Shown piece after piece: positions 1-11,250 of a stretch of DNA of 64,000 bases. The stretch is taken from the NCBI GenBank assembly GCA_011800805.1, contig MPNW01000057.1, positions 259,468-323,467 on the forward strand. Reading direction: 5' to 3'. The DNA comes from Hirudo medicinalis. Taxonomy: Eukaryota; Annelida; Clitellata; Hirudinida; Hirudinidae. Every line of letters starts with the position of its first letter. Positions within the stretch are counted from its first letter, which is position 1. Position numbers and translations under genes: made by a program. The notes under the pieces were generated by a model. The model was not told the DNA's origin. It worked only from the letters and a program-made list of their open reading frames with translations, and did not search any database.

Positions 1-98
1 TGATAATGATAATGATAATGATAATGATAATGATAATGATAATGATAATGATAATGATAATGATAATGATAATGATAATGATAATGATAATGATAATG

Positions 99-141
<43 letters not shown>

Positions 142-146
142 TAATA
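1..146. repeat. GATAAT hexanucleotide microsatellite
   Basis: The window opens inside a nearly perfect (TGATAA)n array of about 20 units that ends in a short (ATA)n run. The array is cut by the window edge, so its true length is unknown. The Met-Ile reading frame across it is a by-product of the repeat and is not a gene. Confidence 0.95.
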
Positions 147-298
147 GCACTATGCTGCACATTTTTCCGATGTGTGAAGAATTGTAACTATACTTTATGT
201 TTTCAGGTATGCTGATTCCGAAAATAACAATAGCTTTTTCACGTAAAGTTTTTTTTCACAAAATAGAAATTTGTGACAAAAGTCGCATTTTTACGGCT

Positions 299-481
299 GC
301 GTATTATTTGTGCGTATTATTTGTGTGTATTATTTGTGCGTATTATTTGTGCGTATTATTTGTGCGTATTATTTGTGCGTATTATTTGTGCGTATTATTT
401 GTGCGTATTATTTGTGTGTATTATTTGTGCGTATTATTTGTGCGTATTATTTGTGCGTATTATTTGTGCGTATTATTTGTA
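299..481. repeat. 13-bp minisatellite, about 14 units
   Basis: The unit is GTATTATTTGTGC, with a few C-to-T variants. The period is 13, which is not a multiple of three, and the unit has no stop codon on the + strand. All three forward frames therefore stay open and encode the same 13-residue cycle. The reverse complement contains TAA and is closed. This explains three overlapping 66-99 residue reading frames here, none of which I call a gene. Confidence 0.93.
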
Positions 482-661
482 GGCCTAGAATTATAATTTC
501 CGGCGCATAAATTGCTGAAATAAGCATGCTGAAGGCAGCTGAATTTTAACACTGCATAAATAAGCGGTTTGGATTACATGCATTCATTTGTCCAGTTATG
601 GTCTTGTGGCAAATGTCACTAGATACAAGTATAATTTTTATTTGAATGGCTTCGAGAGGTT

Positions 662-2010
662 GTGAAAATATTGTTGACATTTTCTTTGTTGACATTGTTG
701 ATAAACATATGTATAGCAGTTACGTTATTAAAAAGCAGCAACAGAACATCACTGCCTTCGTTAAGCAAGCTTGTAGAGCTTGGAATTAAACTTGATAAAG
801 ACAAATTATGGGCTCCGCATAAAGTCTGTCGGACTTGTGTTGAATCGTTAAGACTTTGGAGCAAAGGGAAAAAAGCGGTTGTGCCATTTGCCATTCCTAT
901 GGTGTGGCGTGAGCCTAGAGACCACAGCAATGATTGCTACTTTTTTCCATGTAATTTGAAAGGATATAATTGCAGAAACAAACAGAAGATTTCGTATCCG
1001 GATCTTCCTTCTGCAAGACGACCTGTGCCTCATGGACCAGATCTACTAATTCGGGCTCCTCCTTCATTCTTTGAAGAAAATTCTTCAGATGAAGAAGAAT
1101 ACCATTCTGAAAAGGATTCGAATGAACCACTGCTTTTTAATCAAAGCGAACTGAATGACTTGGTGAGAGAACTGAAACTGACAAAAGATTGTGCAGATCT
1201 TCTTGGTTCGAGATTAAATGCAAAAAATGTGTTGGCACAACATACAAAATTGTGAAGAAGAATTTCTACCTTATTTTGCAGCATATGATGACTTGATTTT
1301 TTGACGTAACGTTCCTGAACTTGTGTGTCGTTTAAGGAGGCTCTGGACTCGACTGCAATGCCGGAGATTGGAGGCTGTTTATTGATTCATCTAACACTAG
1401 TTTGAAAGCTGTTCTACTTCACAATGGAAATGAATGGATCCGTTCCTGTAGCATACTCAACACGGCTAAAGGAAACCTACGAAAATCTTCAATGTGTTTT
1501 GAACAAGATCAGATACACATAATATAAATGGATGATGTATGGAGACCTTAAAGTTATCTGTGTGCTGCTCGGTCAGCAGAAAGGCTACACAAAAATGCTA
1601 TGCTTTTGCGAGTGGGCCAGCAGAGCCAGAAGTCAACACTGGGAAAAGCAAAACCTGGCCACCTCGACTCAATTTGAAGCCTGGATCTAAAATCATTGTT
1701 GCTACGAGTTCAATTGTCACTAGTCTTATTGCCACCACTGCACGTCAAATTGGGTCTGTCTAAGCAGTTTGCCCTATACAAAGAAGGAGATTGCTTCAAC
1801 TACATTCGCAACAAATTTTCCGCAGTAAGCTATGAAAATGTAAAAGGAGTATTTGTTGGCCCACAAATTCGTAAGTTACTTTTCGACGATCAAAAAACAA
1901 TGACGTCCCTTGAGCACAAACTCGAGTTTCTTTTAAAGGCGTTGTGGACGATTTCCTTGAGAATTACAGACACAGAAATTACAGAATGCTTGTTGCTTGG
2001 TCTGTATTGA
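662..2010 (+). pseudogene. Decayed copy of a multi-copy invertebrate gene family of unknown function (probably mobile-element linked)
   Basis: The first 198 codons are open and carry features I recognise from a large, often multi-copy protein family in invertebrate genomes: a KVCRTCVESLRLWSKGKK block, a PMVWREPRDH block, a cysteine-bearing CYFFPCNLKGYN segment, PDLPSARRPVPH, and ELNDLVRELKLTKDCADLLG. After the stop near 1255 the family continues in shifting frames: an RLFIDSSNTSLKAVLLHNGN-like block near 1370-1430, LLGQQKGYTK near 1565-1595, the LPPLHVKLGL segment near 1725-1755, and the EGDCFNYIRNKF-like block near 1785-1820. At least three frameshifts and several stops interrupt it. Family recognition is from memory; the frameshifts are seen directly. 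No transposase catalytic motif is visible, so the link to mobile DNA is inferred from the family's usual high copy number. Confidence 0.7.
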
Positions 2011-2279
2011 CACTAGTTTTAGTCTAATTTTAATAAAAGTTGAATGTTCAATTTGATTTTGCGAAAAAACCTTACGTGATACAGAAAAGTGGTTGCTGTA
2101 TTTGGTTGAAAAAAGTCGAAAAAAAAGTGGTTGCTATATTAGCACATAAAAATACTATAAAATCACATAATTAATAAATCACAATACTACAAAATTCAAA
2201 ACATCGGATAAAAGCAAAAATGTGCATCACGTTGTTATGGGAGGATAATAATAACAATAAATAATGAAAACTTTCCTAC

Positions 2280-4363
2280 TTTTGGGATGGGAAGATTAGA
2301 GACTTTTGTTCCATCTCCGAGGAGTTGTTCAAATATCTTCTCGTGAAGGCACAAGTACTGCATGTGGCAAGGGAAAGCAGCCTCCTCCCCCTTGATTTTG
2401 CTGGTTATGTTCAGTCTTATCGAACCAGATACTGTAGATCCCTTACCTCTCTTATCTGAACAATATCATCATCATCAGCATCATCGTCGTGGACGTCGTA
2501 TTCAACATCAATACCATCACCATCGTCATCGTCATCACCACCATCATTGTCATAGTTATCATCAACATTATCGTCTTCACTACCACCATCATTATCGGCT
2601 TCACCTTCGTCGTAACAATTCTGCCTCAAGCAAGCATTTGATTTTAGTTCGCAAATACATGTATAATTATTTCAGATATGACATTAAATTTACAAAATAT
2701 TAGTGTGCACGAATCACAATTTACCAAGCGTGTACCAAAGGTCACTTTCTCCAACTATTGATTTGGTGTCGATAATTTTCTGACCCAAAAATTCATCAGC
2801 ACATGATCGTGTTATTAACGTTTTCATCGTCGACTGAAAATTGCGATCCTGATCCCTGATAAAAGGAGATGATTGAAATAATTAAGGATTATTTTAAGTA
2901 ACATCTTTCAACAAACGATTTACGAAGGAAATTTAAGAAGATCCAACGCAAGTTGTTTGAAAATTACAAAAAATACCACGATAGAGTGTTATCTTTGAAA
3001 GTTTAAACTATTTTCAAGATGAAAATGACAAAATCTTTCATAAAATGTTCGATTATTTGCTCACCAAACTCTAATTTTGATCCTGTCAGAAGAGTTGGTG
3101 CAGATGCTGTCGAACGAATAACAGTAAATATCAAAGTAACAAAAGCACCCCGTAGCGAACAAAAGCATTACAAAACATGCAAACAAAAGCATTACAAATG
3201 AAAGGATTCATTCCAAACAGGATTGATGTCCTGGTGAATTGTTTTGCTTCTCTTTTTAATTTTTCCCACTTGGATGGTTACGTAGGGATCACTTGTTCCA
3301 CTTTTGTCTTTTACGACCAAACCTTTGGCACAGACCACTAGAGAGCAATAATAACAATAACAACAACAATAATAATAATAATAATAATAAAATAGAAAAT
3401 ATTGAAATGGATGTTGAAATTGTAATGGCTATTGTTATTATATTTATTATTATCAAACAATTGCTTGAATCTGTGGACCTTTGATTGTTATTTTGGCAAT
3501 CCAGTTGGACGATCCATCGATGATTGCCTTTTTCGCTTCCTCCAAACGTCCGATGTGAGAGGTAGGATCCACTTTGAAAACTTGCCTTTTTAATAAGCAT
3601 TAGTTTAAAATTAAGACTAGTTAATTGATCTAGTAATCATTTAAATCAAGTGATAATCATTAAAACCTCAAGATTTCTCCTTTGTTCATTTGCCTTTCAA
3701 GTACTTCTTGAGAAGGTTCGTCACTTGATTCCTCTTTCTCTCTCAGTAAAGCTGTTCAGTCGTCAATTTATTATCATATTTGAGCGTGACGAATTGTTAA
3801 AAATTCAAACTCTTATCGATTTACCGAAAATATGTTAAAACGTGAGATAGACGCGCTGACGCTTTAATTGCCAGTGATTTTATGAAATCTTTCAATTGCA
3901 ACAAATGATTTAAAATTATTAATGAATCGATGGTTTCTATTTGAAACATTTATAAACATTTCGTTGTGGGAAGGACAAGAGGAGACACGTCTAACATTGT
4001 TTGCAATCATTGCTCAAGAGGTCCCTGCACGTATCGTGAGCCAACAATCCACATTTTCTGCACCTCACAATCTTATGATTCCCCACACCCCACAAAAATC
4101 CTTGGCATTCGAAGCAATTGGAAACATGAGATCCTTCCCATACCTCCATGGCATGAGGAGCAGAATCAGAAGGAGGCGAGAGAATTGCTTGCAAGGATTT
4201 CTTGTAAACGTAGGTTTTCTACAACGAAAACCACATCGGTTTACTACACATAAATTTATTTGCGCATGTTTCACATAGTAAATAGAACATTTAACAGTTC
4301 AAAAGAATGCTCACCAGTTTCTCATCTTGCAGCGAAAAGTTCTTGAATGAAGAAGCTTTTTGA
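2280..4363 (-). CDS. unc-13-like: unc-13/Munc13-like protein, C1-C2B-start of MUN region (partial, 8 exons)
   Basis: Munc13 proteins prime synaptic and secretory vesicles at the plasma membrane. Exons read on the minus strand at 4363-4315, 4218-3996, 3751-3667, 3585-3479, 3337-3196, 3106-3065, 2855-2725 and 2455-2280; phases agree at every join. The second exon opens with [13 protein letters not shown], the conserved block before the Munc13 C1, then a C1 zinc module with H-X12-C-X2-C-X14-C-X2-C-X4-H-X2-C-X7-C spacing. Next come the [11 protein letters not shown] linker and a C2B domain with [24 protein letters not shown], the 42-nt micro-exon [16 protein letters not shown] and [10 protein letters not shown]. 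The last exon reads VSGSIRL...IKGEE...[17 protein letters not shown], the entry to the MUN domain. The acidic C2 calcium ligands (two in the first loop, WDQD in the second) are kept. The rest of MUN is not found below 2280 and probably lies beyond the window. The C1 domain is atypical (see findings). Confidence 0.85.
2463..2610. repeat. Imperfect CAT/CAC trinucleotide repeat
   Basis: An interrupted (ATC)n/(CAT)n tract lies in the unc-13-like intron between the exons ending at 2725 and starting at 2455. His-rich and Asp-rich reading frames over it are artefacts of the repeat. Confidence 0.85.
3346..3391. repeat. AAT/AAC trinucleotide microsatellite beside a splice acceptor
   Basis: About 15 units of AAT/AAC on the + strand. 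On the minus strand it reads as a TTA/TTG tract that runs straight into the CTCTCTAG acceptor of the C2B exon starting at 3337, so it forms most of that intron's pyrimidine-containing 3' end. Confidence 0.85.
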
Positions 4364-4504
4364 CTGGTGATAGGCTTGGAATAAAATTACCGAATAAATC
4401 ATCATTTATAAAATTAATAGCATTTTGAATTAAAAATATTTATTTAAGCAATATTCAGCATTGAATTCTCAAATACCCGTTCAATAATCAAGACGGAAGT
4501 TCTG

Positions 4505-5345
4505 CGTCTTGCATCGAAACGTGGAGTTTTTTCGATGTCACTAAAAAGTTGGTTTATCTCCTCTTGGACTCTTTAAAAAAGATGTTTAAAAGCGTTTAGT
4601 TGTGGAGAATGTTGTTGCTAAATTAGAAATGTTTAATTGGAATTATTAATAAAATATGAGAAAGAATTACTCATTTGTTCTGCTAGGCAGTGAGTTTTCT
4701 CCTTGGTCCTGCGGTAAAATTAAAAAAAAATCGTGATAATTTCTTAAATTAATGAATTAAAAGAATCGGATCTTTATCCTTCTACTAAAATTTGAACCTT
4801 CCTTAAAAGATGAGCATTCAATAAGCAATTGCGATCCTTATAATTGGAGTAATCGATGAAGGTTGAACTTTCTAACGAATTCGTCTTTTTATCGTTTTTA
4901 ATGTTGCTGTCCGAAACCGTTCAATGTAAGCTTAAGATAATTATATAATCATTGATAATTATTATTATAAATTCACATTCAATTCTACTTTCATTCAAAT
5001 GTTAGATAAGAAGCTGTTTCTGTAGAAGCAACTACTTATTACATTGCATCAGCAACATAACATTCTTTCAATAAACATAGAAATAAACATAGAAATAAAC
5101 ATGAACCTTAGAATTATCCGAAACGACTTCAATCCATCCACTTCTTGTCGACATTTGTGCATTTCTTTCGTTACTGGCATTGCTGGATATTTGACATTTG
5201 AGGTGTTGTGTTGGTATAGGTGACATTGCATAACATCAATATTAACATGTTATTATTAAGTAATATAGTGAAAATTAGAAAAACCTCGGCTTGCCATGTA
5301 ATATTCTTGCGATCCATTCGCTTATAGAGTCGATGAAGGAAAGGC
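4505..5345 (-). other. Possible upstream exons of the unc-13-like gene
   Basis: Several short minus-strand stretches look like exons because they are open between plausible AG acceptors and GT donors: about 5345-5285 (SFIDSISEWIARILHGKP), 5182-5107 (NASNERNAQMSTRSGW) and 4906-4798 (NIKNDKKTNSLESSTFIDY). The first two join in phase. The phase from the second to the third does not fit directly, so at least one exon is missing or misread. I do not recognise conserved Munc13 blocks in them, but the N-terminal half of Munc13 proteins is poorly conserved. Confidence 0.3.
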
Positions 5346-5649
5346 TACTGGAAAGGAATATTTTTAAATTTCCAAATATAATTATCGTTTACAATTTTAA
5401 ATTCAAATTAAATTTTAAAAATAAAAATATAAAATATACTAAAATTAAAAAAAATCATGCCTTTCAGAATTCTCAGAAGAAATGCCTTCGGAATTATTGA
5501 GAGTTGCTTTCAAAAATTTTAAAAAGTTTTCAGAAATTAAAAAAAAATTAATGAATAATGAAAAATTCAGTTTGAAATGTTTTCCAAGAAGTAAAAAATT
5601 AACTTTTACTGAAGACCTCAATAACCTCAACGAAACGTTACACATTTAA

Positions 5650-6775
5650 GAAAAAATAAAATTCAATATTTAATAATTATAAAATGTAAATTATATCTGA
5701 ATATATTAATACTGTTATGCAAAATATTAATATTAATTATTAATGTTTTAAATAATAACTTTACTTAATATTAACATTAATTAATTAATAAAATACTTAA
5801 TAAATTATTCATATAGTGCATAAATATTATGTTGACATTGGGTCAATTATGGGAGAAAAATAGCATCCAAATCGAGATAGCATTTAATTGTTGAACATCA
5901 ATTATTTCTGAAATGTTCATTTATCATCTGCTTATCAACAAACCTAGATCAACAGATTTGATTGTTTTTGTCGTCTTATTTATTATTATTATTAATCCTA
6001 TTTTAAATAATGATATTATTATTATTATTTTTATTAGCACACCAGATGACAAAACTGCCGCTTTAAATAATATATAAAAAATCAAATCGTCATTTAAAGT
6101 TGATCATTGGAATAGTTTTATAAAATAATTTCTACCGAGGAAAAGAATAAAAGATGGAATGAAAGTAAATTACAAATCATTTGAACGAACCATCAACTGA
6201 TGAGACAAATTCAGCATCCAACCAAATCTTGTGTTTTGTCTTGTTTTGAAGACCATCTTTTGCTATCGATGAAGAGCCCAACATTTCCCCTTGCAGTCTC
6301 TTGAATTATTTCATGGAATTACTTAAGTTATTCAATAATTGTAACAAATTAAATTTATAAATGCACTTTATCCGATTGCCTTATAGTGGATATTGGAATA
6401 ACCAAAGCACCAAGAAGTTTGTCCCAAAAAAGTCCTTTTGACCAAACCTCGATAGCAATATTCGTATTCGACAAAATGAATTCTTTCTTTCTACAAAATA
6501 TTTTATAATTGCATATTATAAACTATCGGTTATAATTTCAAGTCATTCCAGAATTTTCAGTAAAATTTGATAATAAAAATTAAATTTTGGAAGGGAACAT
6601 AATCATAAACATAAACAGGAGTATATGTGTGATTAAAAAAAATAAAAGTAAATAAATAAAATATTTACAGTGTCAAAGACTTAAAGTTTGATTCAATTAA
6701 TCGCTTATAAAACCATCAATAGACATTTTTAAAGCAAAAATTTGATAATGATTAACAAATTTGATATTAAAGATT
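5650..6775. other. AT-rich non-coding stretch
   Basis: Very AT-rich sequence with short TTA/ATT runs (for example 5975-6035). I see no open frame with recognisable content and no credible exon on either strand. Confidence 0.5.
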
Positions 6776-7330
6776 AAAGCTATATAAGGCATTGGTTAGA
6801 CCCCATCTGGAGTACTGCATACAAGTATGGAACCCCCACTTAAAGAAGGACATTGAAACCTTGGAAAGGATGCAGAGAAGAGCAACTAGGATGATTAAGG
6901 GTCTAGGAAATCTGAGTTATGAGGATAGATTAAGAAGGTGCAAATTAACAAACCTAGAAATAAGGAGAAGTAGAGGTGATCTCATAGAAACGTTCAAGAT
7001 ATTAACAGGAAGAGAAGATTTACCGCCTGAACATTTCTTTGAGGCCACCAAAAGCAGTTCCATGAATGTAAGCTGTGTAGGAAAGCAACGGGTACTCTGA
7101 AGAATNATTTACCGCCTGAACATTTCTTTGAGGCCACCAAAAGCAGTTCCATGAATGTAAGCTGTGTAGGAAAGCAACGGGTACTCTGAAGAATAATTAC
7201 GTCAGAATTATTACGAGAGTAGTTAATCTTTGGGACAAGCTTGATGAGGAGACAATATATTCAGATTCGGTGGAACTATTTAAAATAGGACTATCGAAAG
7301 TTGGATATTGAATTTAATGGGAGTGGTTTA
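6776..7330 (+). mobile_element. CR1-like non-LTR retrotransposon, 3' end of reverse transcriptase (5'-truncated, interrupted)
   Basis: Beginning at KLYKALVRPHLEYC, the frame matches the C-terminal end of CR1/L2-type reverse transcriptases: VRPHLEYCIQVWNPHL, LERMQRRATRMIKGL, LSYEDRLRRCKLTNLE and RRSRGDLIETFKIL. The frame stops near 7100. After the duplicated segment around the N, another frame gives VVNLWDKLDEET, the usual last block of the protein, ending near 7310. The element is therefore the 5'-truncated 3' tail of a LINE, as is typical of reverse-transcribed inserts. Part of the interruption is an assembly artefact (see findings); a frame change remains even when the duplicate is removed. 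Confidence 0.85.
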
Positions 7331-7339
7331 TCACACAGA

Positions 7340-9163
7340 CATAAGTCTATTTAAACCACTATAAATTAATATTATGTTTATGTTTATATGCTTATGTTTA
7401 AATAATTTTTTTTTAATATGACCAATTGTTTTTCTTTCAATACACCGAAGATTTTTAGGTCAAGTATGAATCACTTAACATTTATAATCTAAAGAAGCAC
7501 ACGCTTATGAAATTAAATTTAGTAGTATTTGATCTCATATCGTTGTTCTAATTATTTATTTATTTGGAACTTAATTCAATGTCATTTTGATGCTTAAATC
7601 GTTTAATTCAAAAAGGTATCGAGAATTACATTACGACAGTTTCATTCCATTCTGGCGCCAGTCCTTGGATAGATTCGGATTTTTTCACATAATTTCCCAA
7701 CTTTAACAAGATAAAGCTCGAGATTTTATCTATCAAATTGTGAAAGTAGAAATTAATCCGTATTTGTTAATCATAATACCCTCAAACAAGATAATAGAAT
7801 TCAATACTTGCCATCGGTATGGTTTATTTCTGCCTTTTTAACTGTTGAAAAGGAATTTAAAATAATTGATCAGTAAATTAAAATTTAAAGGTATGACGGC
7901 ATAAACATCTATAATCTATTATGTAACCTATTAAGTTCATTGTTTCTCAGTCGATTGTCATGAATAGAGCTTTAGATGCCCAATATTTTGTCACATCATT
8001 ATAACAGTCATGCGACTAACCAAAAACTTTCAAGTCCGACATAATAGTTGCTTTCTGCTTTCTGATAATGTTGAAAGCGAATATGATAAAGTCTTCTCTC
8101 GGTCTAACTTCGCTGAGTGAGGTCTTTAAATATCTCGAATGAGACCTGGGCTAGCTTAGTCAATTCATCAGGTCAGGACGAGCTTAACGACACCATAAAT
8201 GTAAAAATTTTTGAAAATTTTAAAATAGACCAAACGGAAGAGAGGGAGAGGTATCGATCTATTCCATAAAATCTTTTCCCACTGAATCCTTACTAACCCT
8301 AACTCTAATTTCGGGAGGCCTTTGAGTGAGTATCATCGCTACTTTTGCACAAACTTAAATTTTAGTTTGTGTTTATTTATTTTTATTTTTTTAATAAAAT
8401 GATCGCAAGAATAAATAAATTAAATGAAATAAAAACGGATTACGGTTTATTTAGCAATTTCATCAATTAAACTTTCCTGTGGAGTATTATCATGAAACGT
8501 CCCATACAAACTTTTTGTTTAGCATTAATTATGTTAGAACTTAGTATATTGATTTTTGTTTGTATTGTGAATAAAGGTTTGTGATGATTACCAAAATCAA
8601 TTTTTTGAAAGGAACGATTTTTTTAAACTTTATTACACTGAAATACGCAAGACATATTTTTATCTGACATGGGTCTAGAGCATTCAAAACATTAAAATTT
8701 GCTTATTTCTGTGATGTCGGAACTTATAATCATGAAAATATTGAAATGATTTAAAGTAAAATTGCAACGCATCCCTGACGTTTGCATTTGAAATGCTGCC
8801 TTAGTAAGCAGCCGGTTGGCGTTTTTTTCTGGCAGATGAGTGTCATTCCCGGTATACCGAAGTTTGCCGCCGATAGAGTTATAACGAGTTAGTAATGTTT
8901 GCTTGACGAATATGCTCGTTGGGGTTAGATAGGATACTTTATGACATTACCCGAGACTGGGCTTGCTTGGATTCATACATTGCTAAAATAGTTGAATAAG
9001 ATTAACATCGACCTGCTAAACAAATATTTTGTTTTAGATGTTCGCTCGAAAAATCTGCATTCTGTTTTAGCAAAATAATGAATTTTGTTTTATGAAGGAC
9101 TTTTTTAAATAAATATTTTGGAGCAGTCAAATGTTATTTCGCAACTATTGGTAATCGTTACAG
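7340..9163. other. Non-coding region upstream of the calcineurin exons
   Basis: AT-rich sequence. The first coding exon(s) of the calcineurin A gene should lie in or upstream of this stretch, but I could not place a start codon exon with confidence. Nothing else recognisable was seen on either strand. Confidence 0.45.
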
Positions 9164-11250
9164 GCGTAGCATATCCGAAAACTAGCAGGCTAGACGTACA
9201 TGATCTGTATAAAGACAATAAACCAAATTATGCAATTTTGAAATATCACTTCCAACAAGAAGGCAGGATAACCGAAAAAGCTGCTCTTCAAATCATTGAA
9301 GATGCCACACAACTTTTGAAACAAGAACCGACTTTGTTAGATGTGGAGGCCCCAGTTACAAGTACATTACAGGATGTTTTTACTTATTTTTTTGTATCAG
9401 TTAAACGTTCTGTTCTGCGAAGTTTGCGGTGATGTACATGGTCAGTTTTTTGATCTCCTAAAACTATTTGAAATTGGCGGTCCTCCAAGTCAAGTGAGGT
9501 ACCTGTTCCTTGGAGATTACGTGGACAGGGGATACTTCAGCATAGAAGTTTGTTTTGTTATGAGCATTTTCGAAATCCTTGGAACAACCCTTGGTGGCCA
9601 TTTGTTTTTCAGTGTGTGCTGTACTTGTATGCTATAAAGATCAATTTTCCCTTGACTTTTCTCATGATGAGAGGCAACCATGAGTGCAGACATTTAACAT
9701 CCCACTTCACATTCAAACTAGAATGTAACTTTTTATGCTTATTGAGCATATTATGGAAATACCATTTAATCGCTTGTTGGAATGTTCTGGGTTTTTGCAT
9801 TTTTTCAGGCATGATAAAGTACACTGAGAAAACATACGACATGGTTATGGAATCTTTTGACGCCCTTCCATTAGCAGCAGTGGTTAACAAACAATTTTTG
9901 TGCGTGCACGGAGGCATCTCGCCTCACATCCATTCCCTTCAGGACATAAAAATGGTGAATACATATTCATATATTATCCTCGACTTGGAGCCTCCTGAAG
10001 TAGCAATTGCCTTTTTTTAAAGATTTATAGGTTTAATGAACCTCCGCCCATGGGGGCGATGTGTGATTTGCTATGGGCAGACCCGACCGAAGATTTTGGT
10101 AGCGAGAAATACGATGACCTGTTTCTTGTCAACACCACTAGGGGATGTTCGTACCGATACTCGTAAGCATTATGCATCCGTTGTTTGCATATCAGTTATT
10201 CTGCTCTTACTTACTATTCTCAGGTATCAAGCTGTTGTGAACTTTCTAAACGAAAACCTTCTGCTATCAGTAATTAGGGCTCATGAAGCTCAAGATGCTG
10301 GGTTAGACATTTGAAACATAATTTCTAACCTTGCTCACTAAATGTCAAGCTACTTAAAATCCAAGCTATTTCATGTACAAGAAACATTCGACGACTGGCT
10401 TCCCCGCCCTTATGACAATTTTCTCGGCTCCGAATTACCTTGACGTGTACAGAAACAAAGGTTAAGCATTTTAATTTTTTTTTGCTGAGACTATACTCTT
10501 AACAAGACTAAGTTGGAACTTATAGGTGCCATAATAAAATATGATAAGAAGAAGCTCAACATCGAACAGTTTAATGACTCTCCTCACCCCTATTGGCTGC
10601 CTAACTTCATGGATGCATTTTCTTGGTCATTGCCTTTCATAGGAGAAAAAGGTTTGATAATTTGTGCAGACAACATACTTACTGTCTTACTTATTCTTTT
10701 ACATTTTTCAGTGACCGACATCTTAAAAAGCATACTGACTCACAGCACAATAGAGTCTTCAAAGGGCTTGCCAGCAGAAAAAAGAGGTTAACAAAGTCGA
10801 CACACTTAATTCCTCGCCAATAGTAATTAAAATTCCATTTCAGAAGAATTGGAGAAAAAGAAGGCTGCTATACAAAGTAAGGTCAGGGTGATAAGCAAAA
10901 TGAGCCGCATGTTCAAAATACTCAGGTGAGCAATGTCAAGATCCACCTTATAAAAATCTTGACTTTTTTAAATTTGTTTTAGAGAAGAGAGCGAATCTAT
11001 CGTCGTTCTCAAGGGCCTCACACCGAATGGAATGCTGCCCATAGGAGCTCTAACAGGGGGGAAAGAAGGACTTGAAAATGGTTAACCTGCTTTTGGCTTG
11101 TAATTAATTAGATGTTAATGAAGTTACTTCTTTAAAGCCATGACTGGTTACATGCCCAACATGAAGATTAAGACTTTCGAAGATGCTAAACTGCTGGACA
11201 AAGAAAATGAACAATGGCCTTCTGCAAACAGAAAGCAACCTCCACCCTAG
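9164..11250 (+). CDS. PPP3C-like: Calcineurin A (PP2B) catalytic subunit, 12 exons, N-terminus not located
   Basis: Calcium/calmodulin-dependent Ser/Thr phosphatase catalytic subunit. Exons: 9164-9361, 9423-9547, 9613-9724, 9809-9954, 10023-10162, 10224-10301, 10366-10460, 10526-10651, 10712-10786, 10844-10925, 10983-11080, 11138-11250 (TAG); all phases agree. The metallophosphatase signatures are intact: [45 protein letters not shown] and [10 protein letters not shown], so the metal ligands and catalytic histidine are present. [19 protein letters not shown], the segment before the CnB-binding helix, follows. The exon at 10844 carries a basic amphipathic calmodulin-binding segment ([16 protein letters not shown]) and the next has [11 protein letters not shown]. 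The protein ends soon after [19 protein letters not shown], where the autoinhibitory helix normally sits. The first visible exon starts at a TTACAG acceptor, so the short N-terminal exon is missing. It converges on the MASK gene downstream. Confidence 0.93.

Noticed and set aside
6..215. Open frame of alternating Met-Ile
   Set aside because: It is the translation of a GATAAT microsatellite.
2362..2703. Histidine-rich open frame on + and Asp-rich frame on -
   Set aside because: Both are produced by the CAT trinucleotide tract in an unc-13-like intron; the real coding piece on the minus strand is in a different frame (2455-2280).
3922..4278. 118-codon + strand frame over the C1 region
   Set aside because: It is antisense to the unc-13 C1 exon, which has perfect C1 ligand spacing on the minus strand.
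4505..4575. Exon candidate VQEEINQLFSDIEKTP for the unc-13-like gene
   Set aside because: The segment is open with plausible splice sites, but its end phase does not fit the well-supported exon 4363-4315; left out of the gene model.
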